Under the pieces are notes generated by a model. It ran no database searches, had not been told where the DNA came from, and was given only the letters and a program-made list of their open reading frames with translations. A DNA stretch of 64,000 bases from contig JBLDXI010000033.1 in NCBI GenBank assembly GCA_047495785.1, forward strand, positions 2,232,001 to 2,296,000. The letters run 5' to 3'. Shown piece by piece: positions 25,001 to 37,526 of this stretch. Numbering within the stretch: position 1 is the stretch's first letter; the number at the start of each line of letters is the position of its first letter. The translations under genes were made by a program, and so were the position numbers. Origin of the DNA: Lepidodermella squamata. Lineage: Eukaryota > Gastrotricha.

Positions 25001-26533
25001 CTGATTTAGAAGTAAATCAGAAAACATATGAATCTGACGATCTAGCCGCTCCTTTTGCCGAGAGCGAAGGGTGTTGAGGAAACTGGCATGCTCCTTCATG
25101 AGTTCGTTTAAATTAGGAAATAGAGTCGAAAGGGTAGATTCGTCCATGCCGAATTCTTCTTTGAGGGGCCGACGAAAAACACGATCAAGCAAAGTTAAAA
25201 TTCGAAGGTGATGCTGCTCAGTTCGAATAAATTCCCAGATAGAATCTTGTAGTTTGCGTTGACGCGAGTTCAAAGTTCCAAGCAACGCTGGATGATGTTC
25301 ATCGCACCATTCAGACCAATTTGGCTTATCGTCGTCGTCAGCGGAAGGCTGCGTGGCGACAACCGAAGCACCAGGTGTGGCAATCACTCCCGTAACTTGA
25401 TCCGGGCGAGCTGTGGCCGATGGAAGACTATTGCGGCGACGAAGTCCCGAGGAGCCGGACGCCGAATCGCGTCGAGGTTGCGTCGAGGGATCAACTATAG
25501 ACTCAGGCGCCTCCTCAGTCTCGGGTGTATGCAGATCGGTAAACGAACGAGAGTGAGCGATACGTTGGATGCTTAAATCGCCATCACCCGTGGCTGTAAC
25601 AGCGCTGTACAAATGGTCAATTAACCCGTTGAATTGGGAAAAACTTGACAGATTGCCATTGGAAGCTCTTCCATTTTCGATAACATCTTTCTTCGGACTA
25701 GGAGGGAAAAATTGGGCGATTTCAGTTTGTTGCTCACCCACATCAACCCCAGCGTTCTTCAGCTCATCGCAATAACTAGTCAACTTTGCGACACTCTCGT
25801 TTAGAGGAGTAGCAGAAACGTCTTGGATCATGGGATAACCACTGACTAATTGATTATGAGATAAGGCTGCATCAGTAAGCGCTTGCACTTCAGTCAATGA
25901 CAGTCGACTCAAGCGATCACAAATATCTCCATCAGCCAAATCCACCGGGGAGAAGCCATTCGGAGCTTTCAGACTTAGTAACTCCAGGCAACCAGGTAGG
26001 GTGACAATGAGGCGGTTCAGTGTCTTTTCCAGGCCCAAGTAGGCAACGAGATGCAGAAGGGTAAGGCGAGGCGTGTGCTGACTAGGATCAATTTCGATCA
26101 CGTGGCTCATCAAAGCGACGGATAAAGCCGCATCAAAAGCGCCCATCAGTCCATTTGACACTTTTTCAATGACACTGATATCGCAATCAAGGCAATTGGC
26201 GTTTTTTGCTAAATAGGCTGCGAGAGGGTCGATAGGATCGGCGGTAAATGCAAATTTGGTTGAAAACATTTGCTCAATTTCACTCGTTTTGGAGATGGCA
26301 ATGACAGTCAATGTTGCTGACGAAGGTTTTAGCACCGACGGAATTGGACAAACTAGGCAGCAAACATTGAATACGTTCGCGCTAACAACGTATCGCATTT
26401 GACTTTCATCCTCAAACACGACACAGTATGTTCGGTTGCTATCAAAAGAAACACAACGACTTTTCACTTTGATATATCCACCACTGTAACAAGGCGTCGA
26501 GGTAGGCTGAACGATGAATTGCTCCGCGGTCAT
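22082..26533 (-). CDS. Lbc-family RhoGEF (AKAP13/ARHGEF18/ARHGEF28-like)
   Basis: Four coding exons give 1149 residues: 26533-24896, 24743-24453, 24392-23189, 22398-22082. All phases match. Order: a β-rich N-terminal region and an ankyrin-like stretch (LTLLHLVAYLGLEKTLNRL, about residues 155-215); a Ser-rich linker; a DH domain (about 421-640) with the family block ECRLRITQRITQMPLLVQAI; a PH domain (about 644-755, GRKFGKAELAADGRQLRFYG); and a helical region ending in a strong coiled coil (about 930-1045, ERL.., QQ-rich). A Ser/Pro/Thr-rich tail ends in KKKK. The family activates RhoA at the cortex and cytoskeleton. No C1 zinc finger was seen, unlike several vertebrate members. A splice-acceptor-like site lies about 35 nt before the ATG. 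Confidence 0.9.
22399..23188. other. last intron of the RhoGEF gene
   Basis: A 790-nt AT-rich intron (donor GTAGGT, acceptor TTTTGCAG) joins the coiled-coil exon to the low-complexity terminal exon. Nothing was recognised inside. Confidence 0.6.
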
Positions 26534-27542
26534 TTGTGCATTGGTAAAGATACAGATCTATCGAAAATATAAAAAAATAAATATGAATCAGGGACGCCTA
26601 GTCAGAAGACAGAAGAGTCTCCTTCGACTGACGTATAAGTATAATCAATAAAATTCATAAGTCATTGACAATTAGGACAAATAGATACTGCGTCAAAAAT
26701 ACGTTATTAAAGAGGGGGTAACGTTCCACCCTTACTTCCAACTTCCAATCAATAATCAATCGATTGCCAGATCTCGTATAAGGGTTAGGAAGTAGGAAGA
26801 TGGGAAAACACCATTTAACAACCGGCAAAAATATCTTTCGCACAAAGAAAAGCTTACAGTGATTAAAAGTGAACAGTGACCTCAAAAAACTTCACAAGCA
26901 GAATAGGGAGCAGTTCTTGAGCTTCGGAAACATAAGGGTTAGGATCTCACGAGAACTTGTAACTGAGAAAAAATGAAAATCAAATGAAAAACATAACGAT
27001 TTAAAATGTTCACATTATTTTTTATTTTAAACTTGCAAAATTTAAAGAAAAACTTGTTTGAATCTAAGATTATAATCTCAGTAGAAAATTCGACCTTGAC
27101 TCATAATAAGTTTAATTTAACGATTTTTTATCTCCGTCTAAGCCAAGTTTTTACTTCAGGTAAATCGTCAAACCATGTTCCAAGTTTATGTTGTGTAGGT
27201 TGTATTTTGGATATTTTGGACTTAGCTGCCAGTTTGCAATGAAGCATTCAATAAACTTCTTGTTAAATACAAAAGGCTATCCGATTTGAACTTTTATCTA
27301 GAGAAAAACCTGGTGTCTCTATTCAACCGTTGGCGTGCATCTCCAAGCTCTTAGTTGTTTGGTTCAATCCTAGCAAGAAGACAAGATAGGGTGATGCATA
27401 AGGCGTGGCGATGCCGGCTTCAATTTCGCATATTACTGAGTTAGTAATTTTACATACTTTGCTATACTTCATGCTGTGTTCTTTTCTCTCATCTAAGCTA
27501 GTTCATCGTTTGACTTCATTAAATTTGTATAGGTTTTAAAGC
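26534..27542. promoter_or_regulatory. shared upstream region of divergent RhoGEF and ORP9 genes
   Basis: The two genes start 1.0 kb apart in opposite directions, so this interval must hold both promoters. A splice-acceptor-like TTTGTATAG lies 10 nt before the ORP9 ATG, and a similar TTTTCGATAG precedes the RhoGEF ATG, fitting leader trans-splicing or short 5' UTR introns. No core promoter element was identified. Confidence 0.4.
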
Positions 27543-30318
27543 ATGGGAGTATTAGATGGCGCATTGCGTAAATGGGTCAACTATGTCGTCGGTTGGGAGT
27601 TCAGATGGTTCGTGCTGGACACAGAGCTTGGAATATTTTCTTACTACTTATCCAGAGAACATCTGCGCGAGGGAAAGAAAAAAGATAGCATTTATATGAA
27701 GGATGCTAAGATTGGCATCGATGACGAAGATGAATGTCAGTTTTTCATCATCACTTCGAAAAAGAGGCTGTACCTCCAGGTAATTGCTCAGTTCATGTTT
27801 TGCACCACTTCAGATTTTTTGCGAAATGACTTGATTGTTTGGAGATTCTCTTAATCGTGCGAAATATAAACCAAATTTGTTTTTACAGGCAAGGGACTTT
27901 GACGAACGCGAAAAATGGGTTTCAGCATTAGAAGATGCAATTAGGAAGCAAACGCTCCCTAACTTGGACGCAGCAAAAACGTCATCGGAAATCGATCAGT
28001 TTACCACTAAAGTTCAAGAAGCTGACGCTTACCTTCAAATGCTAATTGAGCAGGCCAAAGAGCTGGATCGCCGAATGCGGGAAATGACCGATCCTGATGC
28101 CATAATGTCGCTGCGTGTCGTGAAGTCGACTCTTGATGAACTCATCGAAAGTGTCAAGCAATCCATTCTACATTTATTGATGGCAAGGGTGGGTGATTGT
28201 TTCTTACGGCTAACTTGTCTTTAAAATTTGATTCGTGTTTTAATAGCATTCATCAGTTGTAACTGATTCCAAAGATATTGCTGCCCTGAAAAGCTATGAC
28301 TTTATGACTGGAGGCGAAGAAGGACAACCTTCCGGCGCCGCATCATCGTCCGATCGGGTTAGACATTCCTCTGACCCTTCAACAATTATACCGGGGGCTG
28401 AACAACCTGCTGACGCAAGGTCCGTGAAGAGTGAGAGAACGCATTCCCCGTTGGACAATATTGGTGGTTCTGCGAGAAAGGGTACTTGAAATGCGAATAC
28501 TTTGATTTATTGACTTGAATCTTAATTTCAATTTACTAGACGAAGGCAGTCAGGAAGACTTGGTGAATAACGAATCCGAAGATGACTTTTTTGATGCCGA
28601 ATCATCGTCGCCGTCAAAAGATATCAATGAAGCGATGGCATCTCGAAATAGCAATACTCATCGTGTCAGCGAAGACGAGAGTGATGCGACTCCCGATAAT
28701 CCCTCGGATAGCCATGGTAAATTTCACGGCACAGGCAATCTAAATCTAGATGATCCCGCTGCTGGCCATCGTCGTTCTGGCAGCCAGCCGACGCCACCGG
28801 TTTTAATAACTGACGATTCAACGTTATATGACGAGCTTTATGACGATTACGATGATGAACAATGTGAGTTCTTGACTTTTTACATCTCTCAATCATTGTA
28901 TGAAACTTTTGTATTTTGCAGTGGAGTCGTTGGATCAACATGGAAGTCTCATTCGTCATCTGCTGTCTCAAGTTCGCATCGGCATGGACTTGACAAAAGT
29001 TGTGTTGCCCACTTTCATTCTCGAACGGCGTTCCCTTTTGGAAATGTTCGCTGACTTTTTCGCTCACCCAGACGTCTTTGTCGAGTTTGTTTTCAATTTT
29101 ATTTGTATTTTAATTGTGTTTTAAATATCTTAATTTTTCAGGGTTGCTGATAAAACAACCCCTCAAGAACGAATGGTTCAAATTGTTCGTTGGTATCTTT
29201 CAGCTTTTCATGCCGGACGGCGAAACCAAGTCGCCAAGAAACCTTATAATCCGATTCTGGGTGAAAACTTCCGTTGCTATTGGTCCTTGCCTCCAGCAAG
29301 TGCTTCAGCTTCTTCAAATTCATCGAAGGCCGAAAAGGAAATCGCTGCAGAAGTAGCTGCGGGGCCGATTCCTTGGGCTCGGCCAAACTGCTTAACATTT
29401 TGTGCCGAGCAGGTTTCGCATCATCCTCCCATTTCGGCTTTTTACGCCGAACATGCTGCGAAGCGGATTTCTCTAGAGGGCTATATTTGGACTAAGTCAA
29501 AATTTCTGGGCCTTTCTATCGGCGTCTACATGGTTGGACAGGCCACTGTCTGTTTGCTTGATCTCGACGAGCAGTACGTCATAACATTCCCCACTGGATA
29601 CGGCAGGTACTTGACTTTTAATGATCTATCGATTGTTTTTTATTACTTCATTTTTTCAGATCGATTTTGACTGTTCCGTGGATCGAGTTGGGCGGCACAG
29701 TTAATATCGCATGCGCCAAGACGGGCTACAGTGCGGCTATTGAGTTTCTCACCAAACCGTTCTACGGAGGCAGGAAACATCAGGTTTGTCCCCAGACGTG
29801 TATTCCTCTGCTTATTGATTTTTCGCGCGTTTGTTTGTTCTGTCACACAGGTCACAGCGAATTTATTCGACCCCGTCAATCCTCGCAAAGCATTTATGCA
29901 TATCGAAGGTGCTTGGAACGGCGTTATGTACTCAATAAACCCAGACGGTTCGAAAGAAGTTTTTGTCGACACATTAACTATGCCAATAGTCAAGAAAACA
30001 GTTCGTCCGATCGACGAGCAAGAGGAAATGGAGTCCCGGCGACTCTGGGCCGGTGTGACATTGAATCTAAAACGCCACAACGTGACGAAGGCGACTGAAT
30101 TCAAGCATACGCTTGAGCAAAAACAGCGAGAGGACGCTAATTATCGCAAAGACCATGGCGTGCCATGGACAACTCAATACTTCGATGAAATCGACGGTCA
30201 CTGGCTTTACCGGCGGTCGCTCCTCAACCGGCTTCGGGCCAAGTCCGCGAACGCTTCAAACGACTCCTCTCCAGGAGCGTCGTCACACAGCTCTGACAAA
30301 GTTCTTTCTTCGTCATAA
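27543..30318 (+). CDS. osbpl9: oxysterol-binding protein-related protein, ORP9 type
   Basis: Eight exons give 771 residues: 27543-27779, 27889-28188, 28247-28481, 28540-28863, 28922-29084, 29142-29606, 29660-29783, 29851-30318. All phases match. The N-terminal PH domain (about residues 1-110; [21 protein letters not shown]) is followed by a helical segment and an acidic linker. The linker has an FFAT-like motif ([11 protein letters not shown]) that in this family binds VAP on the ER. The lipid-transfer domain contains [29 protein letters not shown] and the signature [12 protein letters not shown]. The protein exchanges sterol or phosphoinositides at ER contact sites. The FFAT core ends in Ser where Glu is usual. 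PH plus FFAT plus short form point to ORP9 rather than ORP10/11. Confidence 0.93.
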
Positions 30319-31253
30319 ATTATATGAAAGACAAAAGCATCCTTTGTGAAATTTAAAGCAGCCAATTTTGAGCTGTTCTCATTTATTTTTATGAAGATTT
30401 CTCCTGGAAAACAAAATTCATTACCTAATCGCATTCGCACTAGTGGAAACGCTTGATCTTTCTCTTGTAATTATAAAAATAAAATTATGCGTTTATTTCT
30501 AGCGGGAAAGGTTACCTCAACTCTGATAAACTTGATTCTATCATTTAATTCCAATCATTTAATCAACCTGAATTTTGCGACATTTGGTAGTCAATAAACC
30601 CCTTTTCTGCTTGTCAGTGTGCAATGATCACATTGTTAATTTGCAGCCCGTTGAATAATATAATAATTATTATTTGCTTATTTGATATTTTTGGAAACTT
30701 GAATTTGTAAAATTATTATAGCAATGCAAATACGCGATGGAGAGAAAGCGTTAGCATTCAGCCGATCAGTCGTTCTTTCTTCGCGTGTATGTTTATCCAT
30801 GTTCTTGCGCAGTTCTTAACATATGAATACATATACATATTTGTGAGTGATTGACAGTGCATGTTTTATATTTAAGATTTTTTCTCATTATATTGATTTT
30901 TCAGGCTCTCTTACTGTGCAGCACGGTTAGATGCAGAAAGCTTGTCAGCGCGCCATCATTACCTTATCGCTACTAATAGGTGAAGAAAATAATAATATTT
31001 TGATTTTCTGATTTGGGGAGAGAAAAAACGAGAAAAAACCACGTACGCACCTGAGCGTTGTCTCGAACAAAAATAAACAGTCAGATCGAGAAAAACTCAA
31101 TAATCGTGATTATGATGAAAAACATTGTTAAATTGAATTATGTGGAGGCAGTTTTGTTGTTTTCACTGTGCGCTCAACCACTTCAGCGGAAAGTAAAGTG
31201 TTTGCTTTTCAGAATTGAGTCATGTTTTTCTAATTTTTAGAATTAAATTGAAA
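30319..31253. other. intergenic between ORP9 and TMEM107
   Basis: AT-rich, with no further gene. AATAAA-like motifs follow the ORP9 stop, and a splice-acceptor-like TTTTTAG (ending at 31240) lies 13 nt before the TMEM107 ATG. Confidence 0.5.
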
Positions 31254-31782
31254 ATGACAGTGGTTACTGGATTGATTCCTGCTCGTTTTCTTACGATTAT
31301 TGCTCATTTGGTGATAACTATAACGTTATTCTGGACGGTGGATGAAAGCGTGGCGTCATGCCTACCCATCGACTACATTCAGAGCGAATACAATTCTAAA
31401 AGGACAGAACTTATAGTTGCTTTGAGGTAAGATGAAGCAGTGTTGATTAGAAAAACCATGACTGTTGTCATTTATAGCCTTACGATAGTTTTCATTGTCA
31501 TTGAACTGCTTGGATTCATGTTCGGAGTTTCACTATTCATGCACCTTCAAGGATTGCTATGTAAGTTTTTTGTTGAATCGAACGTGATGATTAATTTTTC
31601 ATCGTTGATAATCAGCAACCTGCTGTCATACGAGCGGCGCGGTGGCCACGGCGTTCTTCATGTTCGAGACATGGCCGTGTTATTTTTACTGGTGGATCTG
31701 GGGATTCTGCTCGCTATTGCCTCTTTTAACTGAAGTCGGCGTAGCTATTTTCGTTTTTGTCATCCGGCGCACTTTGCTATAA
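31254..31782 (+). CDS. tmem107: TMEM107, ciliary transition-zone membrane protein
   Basis: Three exons (31254-31426, 31478-31560, 31616-31782) with introns of 51 and 55 nt give 140 residues, the same length I recall for human TMEM107. Four hydrophobic segments are visible. The N-terminus GLIPARFLTIIAHLVITITLFW, the segment SLTIVFIVIELLGF, the HTSGAVATAFFMFETW block and LLPLLTEVGVAIFVFV align along the whole family pattern. The family belongs to the MKS module that gates protein entry at the base of cilia, so the animal should have ciliated cells, in nematodes sensory neurons. The first ATG after the splice-acceptor-like site was chosen because it opens directly into the conserved N-terminus. 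Confidence 0.93.
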
Positions 31783-32488
31783 ATCTCGATTTAATAACTC
31801 TAAAAATAATGCTCAATTTCAGCCTGTTTTCTTGCAGCACTTTTTTGCGATACAGCACGATCTCTCGTAAGGTTGTTTCCTCACGGCTGGGAAGTCAAAA
31901 GTTGATACTGTGATTTTTATCATCTCTCATCGTTTATTTACGGCCTTGTTTGCTGACGTTTTCATAATAATATTGACAATAAAAAGTCGTTTGTTGATCT
32001 TCCTGTTGTTAAATTCGTCTTCCTTCTAAAAGCGCGCTTTCCACGGCTCGGCTGCACTGATTTCTGCGTCTCGATATCATCGTTTCCTCTCGCTGTATCA
32101 CTGCGCGTATAATTCAATTTTCGTCTTCAATTTAAAGCGTCGGCTCGCCTCGAGTTGAATGCATGTATCGGTCACACAATTGGAATGCGGCCTCTTGACG
32201 CTGCTGCTGCTGGTCGCTAGGATCGCCAGTTGCCCAGTTTTAATACGCACTTGGCCAGGGTATTATTTATAATTGTCGTTCGGCGGTGAGCGCTTCCTTT
32301 TCCGCAGTCAGCTATCAATGACTGCGGCTGCGACTGGCCAATACGCCGCGATCGATAGCCGCGCCACAACAATAATGGCAATAATTATCGGCCTAAAGAG
32401 TTTCAGAAACAGAAAGACCTGCTTCCTTTAAATGCGCAGCGCAACAATCTCAGCCGCATTCTCTACCGTATTTGCCCGTGATTTGACA
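31783..32488. other. intergenic upstream of the laminin-G gene
   Basis: About 700 nt with an AATAAA-like site (31978-31984, AATAAAA) and no gene. It separates TMEM107 from the four-gene same-strand cluster. Confidence 0.5.
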
Positions 32489-35400
32489 ATGATTCACCTC
32501 CTATTTCTACTTCTACCAACAGCGACAGGTTAGAAATTTATTCATTTCTCCGCCTTAATTAATTATTCTGTTCACGGGTATTAATTTAGCCATGTCGAGT
32601 CCTGGAGCTAATTTGACTTGCATTAACTTGAAGCAGTCTGTCGAAACGGTGGTGTTCGCGCGGAAATTTAACGACCCAGTCTCGACGCTCGTTGTTCGCG
32701 CTTCGTTTCCGAACAAAATTTTCGTTCAATGGAACACAACTTCATCGCCGTTGCTGGCCAGAAACGGCCGGAATAGCTTCATCAAAGTCACTGGCCGTGT
32801 TATTTCCCAAACCCATTTCTGGAAAACGGTTTACATTAATCCACCGATGGTTAAGCTGGAGCCATCGCGGCGGCAAATGATATCGTTGCTTGAAGATGAA
32901 GTCGATTTACCCCTCTCGAAACTGACTGTCGTGCTACAAATTAACATAACTGTCAATTCTATCGTTCGCCGGTTTTCGCGGACTTTAAATTACACAAGAA
33001 TTACGCGAGCGTCGCCGAATCGGTTTTCGTATAAGCTGCAGACGGTGGATTTGAGTGGAAGCCAGCACCTCTCAGTTAGCTGGTCGTCGAAAGCTTCTAG
33101 AGATACGGCGAAAAACGGTTCAAGTCGTTATTCGCAAACTACGAAATCATCATCTGCCGCAACTCTATTTCGCGTCTCGCCGAAAGCAGTTAGTTTAGGC
33201 AAAGGGGTTGCTAACTCAACGACAGCAGTTTTCAACCTAGAATCGCCTCTAGTTCCTTCGTCTCTACACCGGATTCGAATTGACGTTAAGCCGAATCCGA
33301 AAACAAAAATTATTGCATCCTGTCTGTTTCAAGTAAATAGCCGTGGGAAAATCTCAGCCAATGAGGAAGAGGCCTTGTTCGATCCTGATTTTTACTATCC
33401 TGATGTTACAAAGACCGTCGCGCCTTTTGTACCCACAGAGACTACGACGACCCAGTCAAGCGAGCCGATTTCGTGTAAAATCAAAGGCGAATCAGGCGCC
33501 TGTGATCAGTCGCCGCAAAACAGCGTGGCAATGGCGCCGGCCTTGATCAGTGACCAATGGCCGTGGTGTGCTGGCCCGGGTGAATGCCCAAGTGGAAATT
33601 CGAGTGCGCAACGCATCGTTCTGGTCCGGCGAGCTGCATTTCGTGGCAGCGACTATGCTGCTGTAAAATTAGCCTGGTTCCGAGTACCAGGCAACGCAGC
33701 TCTTTCGACACCAAACGAAGCGCCTGGTAACATGCCGGACGCAAATGGGCTAGACGGCGATGTTGGTTCGTTATTTTCCCGCGGAACTATTCAAAACGCA
33801 AATCAGTTGAATATCGGAATAAGCCTTCGATCACCCGCCAATATTCAGAAAAGTCAATTGCTTCTGGCTATGATGAGTTTCCAACAAATTCGAGCTCGGT
33901 CTTTGGTCGAAAGGCGAGTTGTTCGCGATATGTTGCTAGTAACTATCGATGGTAGTGAGTTGATCTTCAATTACCAAAGTTTATGCTCAAAAGGCCAGAT
34001 TGAGAGCGCTAGGTTGATGATCGGCCGGCCGAATTTTGCGAAAAAGCCGAAAAAACGGCGAAATACTAATAAACAACAGAGCAGGTCGATAATTCTGAAA
34101 ATCGACATAGCTCGCGATGTGTTTTGGTTTCGAAGTGTTGACCGTGACAAGGGCGTGAATGTCGTTTCAATCCAGCCTAATCGCGTTGTGCCGAGTGACA
34201 GCTTCAACCGATCTGATTTGCCACCGCTTTTCATGGACAACCAGGTCGACTGCAGCTCGGCTGGGAAGCCGCTTTCTACCATGTTCACTCATCTATACGT
34301 TGGCGGTTTGCCAGCTCATCTATTTGAAATGTTGAGCTTGCAACATTTCAGCTCGAATTTCACCGGTTGTGTTCGGCAGCTTGTCATAAATGGCCGGGCT
34401 ATGGTATGGCGCCCGGTTCGATACGGCGGCTTTGTCTCAGAAGCAACGGGTATTGCTGACTGTAACGCTCAAGTTTGCCAGAAGCGACCCTGCTCCGGGC
34501 CTCAAACTGTCTGTGCCCCTTTTTCGATGCGGCGGAGAACTTGCCTATGCTCCACCCTAACAACGAGAGCCACCTCAGTCGACGGACTGAGCGGTCAAAC
34601 ATGCGACGCTACGTCATCTCTTACCGGGCCATCAGTCAACTGGCTGCAGAAGGCCACGCTATTGCACGTAAGATGGACTGATTGTTTTAATTAGTTTCTT
34701 GTACTTGATCAATTGATGTTTTTAGTTCAACTCATTAAGCCACTTGGAAATGGCGTGGTCAGGCGTTTTCGTTCAAGAGGAATTTATTATTCGAATAAAT
34801 TTCAAGCCGACCACAGTGCAAGCTGGAGTGCTGCTGTTCGCGAAAGGCGACAGTGTAACCAATGGCGATTACTTCCTGCTGTACCTCGAGAACGGATGCA
34901 TCGTCTTGCAAATGGACCAAGGTGGAGGGCCTGTACTTGTTCGCACTAGACAAGGTAGGCGAGGGCTATTTTGAAACAATTAACCCTAATCAAGTGTAGC
35001 TTGTCAATCAAGAGAAAAATTAAGGAGGATTTATTTGTATTTTTGTCTCGTGTTTTTCAGCTGCAGTTTCCAAAGAGTGGAACTTGTTAGAAATCGCTAA
35101 AAACAAGTCGTTTGTCGCCGTCAAATTGAATACTGGCCGGCCCATCGTCTCAGTGCTATCGAGTGGTGGCGGAGCGAACAAATCAGTTGCTTCGGTCATC
35201 AATGTGCGAGACCCAGTGTATGTAGGGGGTGTCCCATTATTCTCACCCCTAGCGAGAAATGATCGCCTCGCTGGCTACTCGGGATGCATCGACCAACTTC
35301 AACTGAACGCGTACCGTTTGCAATGGTTGCCGCATGCGATTCGGCTTTTTGGGGTCACAACATGTCCGCATACATGCGACTCGAATCCTTGTAAAAATGG

Positions 35401-35512
35401 CGCGACTTGTGTTCCTCAGGGCGATTTTTACGTTTGTTTCTGCCGCCGAGGTTACTCCGGCTTCCAGTGTCAGACGAGTCTAATAAAATCTCGAATCGCC
35501 GCCCTTCCCTGA
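32489..35512 (+). CDS. secreted laminin-G/EGF-domain protein
   Basis: Four exons (32489-32528, 32590-34667, 34726-34954, 35061-35512) give 932 residues. The first exon encodes only a signal peptide (MIHLLFLLLPTATA). A long N-terminal region of about 330 residues, Ser/Thr-rich and without a recognised domain, precedes a laminin-G-like domain ending in YVGGLP...FTGCVRQLVINGRAM. Then come an EGF-like module (CQKRPCSGPQTVC...), a second laminin-G domain across exons 3-4 (GVLLFAKGDS...GDYFLLYLENG; YVGGVPLF...GYSGCIDQLQLN), and a C-terminal EGF (CDSNPCKNGATCVPQGDFYVCFCRRGYSGFQC). Alternating LamG/EGF modules resemble the ends of agrin, perlecan or eyes-shut/pikachurin proteins, so an extracellular-matrix or synaptic role is likely. 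Orthology is unclear. The next gene starts 185 nt downstream. Confidence 0.85.
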
Positions 35513-35697
35513 GAATAAAAATCACGTTCACTCATCTATGTTCTCATTCTTTACTTATGCATGTCTCGTATTTTGCTGATCATGCCTTCATAAAATAAAA
35601 CTAATTTTTCAACTTCCGGATTTTTAAGAATTTTCTCATCTTTCTCTTAGAATTTGGTGGATTTTAATTTTTACAAAAATATTATAAGTTCAAAATA

Positions 35698-37243
35698 ATG
35701 CCTTCTTACAAAGGTTTGCTCTCGTTGATTAGCCCAATCTCGCGAGATAATTGCTCGATTTCTTTTTCCAGTGAAAGTGAAGTGGCAAAAACAGACACTG
35801 GAAGCTGAATGTGACACCGAAGAGCCGCCAATTGTTTTCAAGGCTCAGCTGTTCGCACTGACTAATGTGAAGCCAGAGCGCCAGAAGGTCATGCTGAAAG
35901 GTCAAACGTTGAAGGACGACGATTGGGAAAAATTCCCGATTTCAAATGGCGCAATGTTGATGATGATGGGCACTGTCGACGCTGAGGCGATGGAAGCTAG
36001 CGGCCCAATTGAAAAGCCGGTGTTTGTCGAAGATCTCAGCGAGACAGAGCGCAACAAGGCTCTCGCAATTCCGAGTGGTTTGAAAAATTTGGGCAACACT
36101 TGCTACATGAACGCAACAATTCAGTGCCTGCGTTCGATTCCTGAGCTGAAAAACGCTCTCATGCGATTCAACGGTTCAATTCTGACTGAGCCAGTCGGCA
36201 CTCAGGCAGTAACTGTTGGCATGCGAGAGTTGATTCGATCGCTGGAAAAATCCACCGGTTCAACAGTTACGCCGTTCGTTTTCCTGCAACTGATGCACGG
36301 AACTTTCCCGCAGTTCGCTACCAAGGGCGAGCAGGGCTTGTTTCAGCAGCAGGACGCTAACGAGTTTTGGGCTGAGTTGGTGTCGTGTTTGAAGCAGCAA
36401 CTGCCCGGTGTTGAACCTGCTACGGCTACGCAAATCGGCTCAGCCGCCGCGGCTGGATCGGGGAAATTCGTCGAACAGTACTTCCGCACTGACATTGAAA
36501 CAACCTTCAAGTGTTTGGATAAGGAGGCTGAAGGCGAGGCCCCGTCCACCTCGTCCGAATGCCTTTACCAAATGAGCTGTTTCATTGACAAAGACGTCAA
36601 GTTTTTGTACACTGGTTTGAAGGCTAGTCTCGAGGAAAAGTTGACAAAGCGCTCGCCTACGCTGAACCGTGATGCTCAGTACGAAAAGAAGGGCAAAATC
36701 ACGCGTCTACCCGCATATCTCAGCGTTCAATTCGTCCGATTTTACTACAAAGAAAAAGAGTCGATCAATGCCAAGGTGTTGAAGGAAGTTAAATTTCCGC
36801 TGTCTCTCGATCTGTTCGAGCTATGCTCGCCGGCTTTCCAGCAAAAACTTGTGCCGATGCGCGAACGCGTTAAGGCGGAGGAAGACCGCCGCCAAGAAGC
36901 GTTGAAGCAGTCGAAGTTGATGGAGGTTGACGGCAAGAAGGATGAGCCGGAGAAAATGACGACGCTGCCGTACTGGTTCCCGGAGGATACCGGGTCTAAC
37001 AACAGCGCCTTGTACGAACTTCAGGCTGTTCTCACGCACAAGGGCCGTGCGTCCAACAGCGGGCATTACGTCGCCTGGGTGCGAAGCAAGGGCGATTCGT
37101 GGTTCATGTTCGACGACGACGAAGTTTCGACGGTGACCTCGGACGACATTCTCAAGCTGTGCGGTGGTGGCGACTGGCATTCCGCCTACGTCCTTCTCTA
37201 CGGACCTAAAATTCTCGAAATCCCGGCTGATAAGCAGCAGTGA
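35698..37243 (+). CDS. usp14: ubiquitin-specific protease USP14 (proteasome-associated)
   Basis: Two exons (35698-35713 and 35772-37243) give 495 residues, matching the family's usual length. The 16-nt first exon supplies MPSYK and a split codon that completes the ubiquitin-like domain (residues 1-75, VKWQKQTLEAE...FKAQLFALTNV...LKDDDW). The USP domain has the Cys box NLGNTCYMNATIQCL, catalytic Cys near residue 116, and the His box NSGHYVAWV, His near 437, followed by DSWFMFDDDEV. The enzyme removes ubiquitin from substrates docked on the 19S proteasome, where the UBL domain binds. Second gene of the tight same-strand cluster, with 283 nt to the next start. Confidence 0.96.
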
Positions 37244-37526
37244 ATACTGCTCGGCTACAATCGTCTATTCTAGCTTTTCGAGACTTGATTCGTTTGATAA
37301 AAACGATAATTTTTCCTATCAAATAGGGCGGTGAATTAAAGTTGAATTTGAATAACGTGTCCGTACTGTGTTAACTTTTTTCGGTGAAGAAATTGAAAAT
37401 TTCTCGATAAACATTTTGCTTCTAGTATAGCTGACAAAAACTGGTCTTGATGAATGCACATTAAAACAAGCTTTACAAGAGAACTTGATTTTTCTTATCT
37501 AGATCTGACATAATATTGTAATAAAA

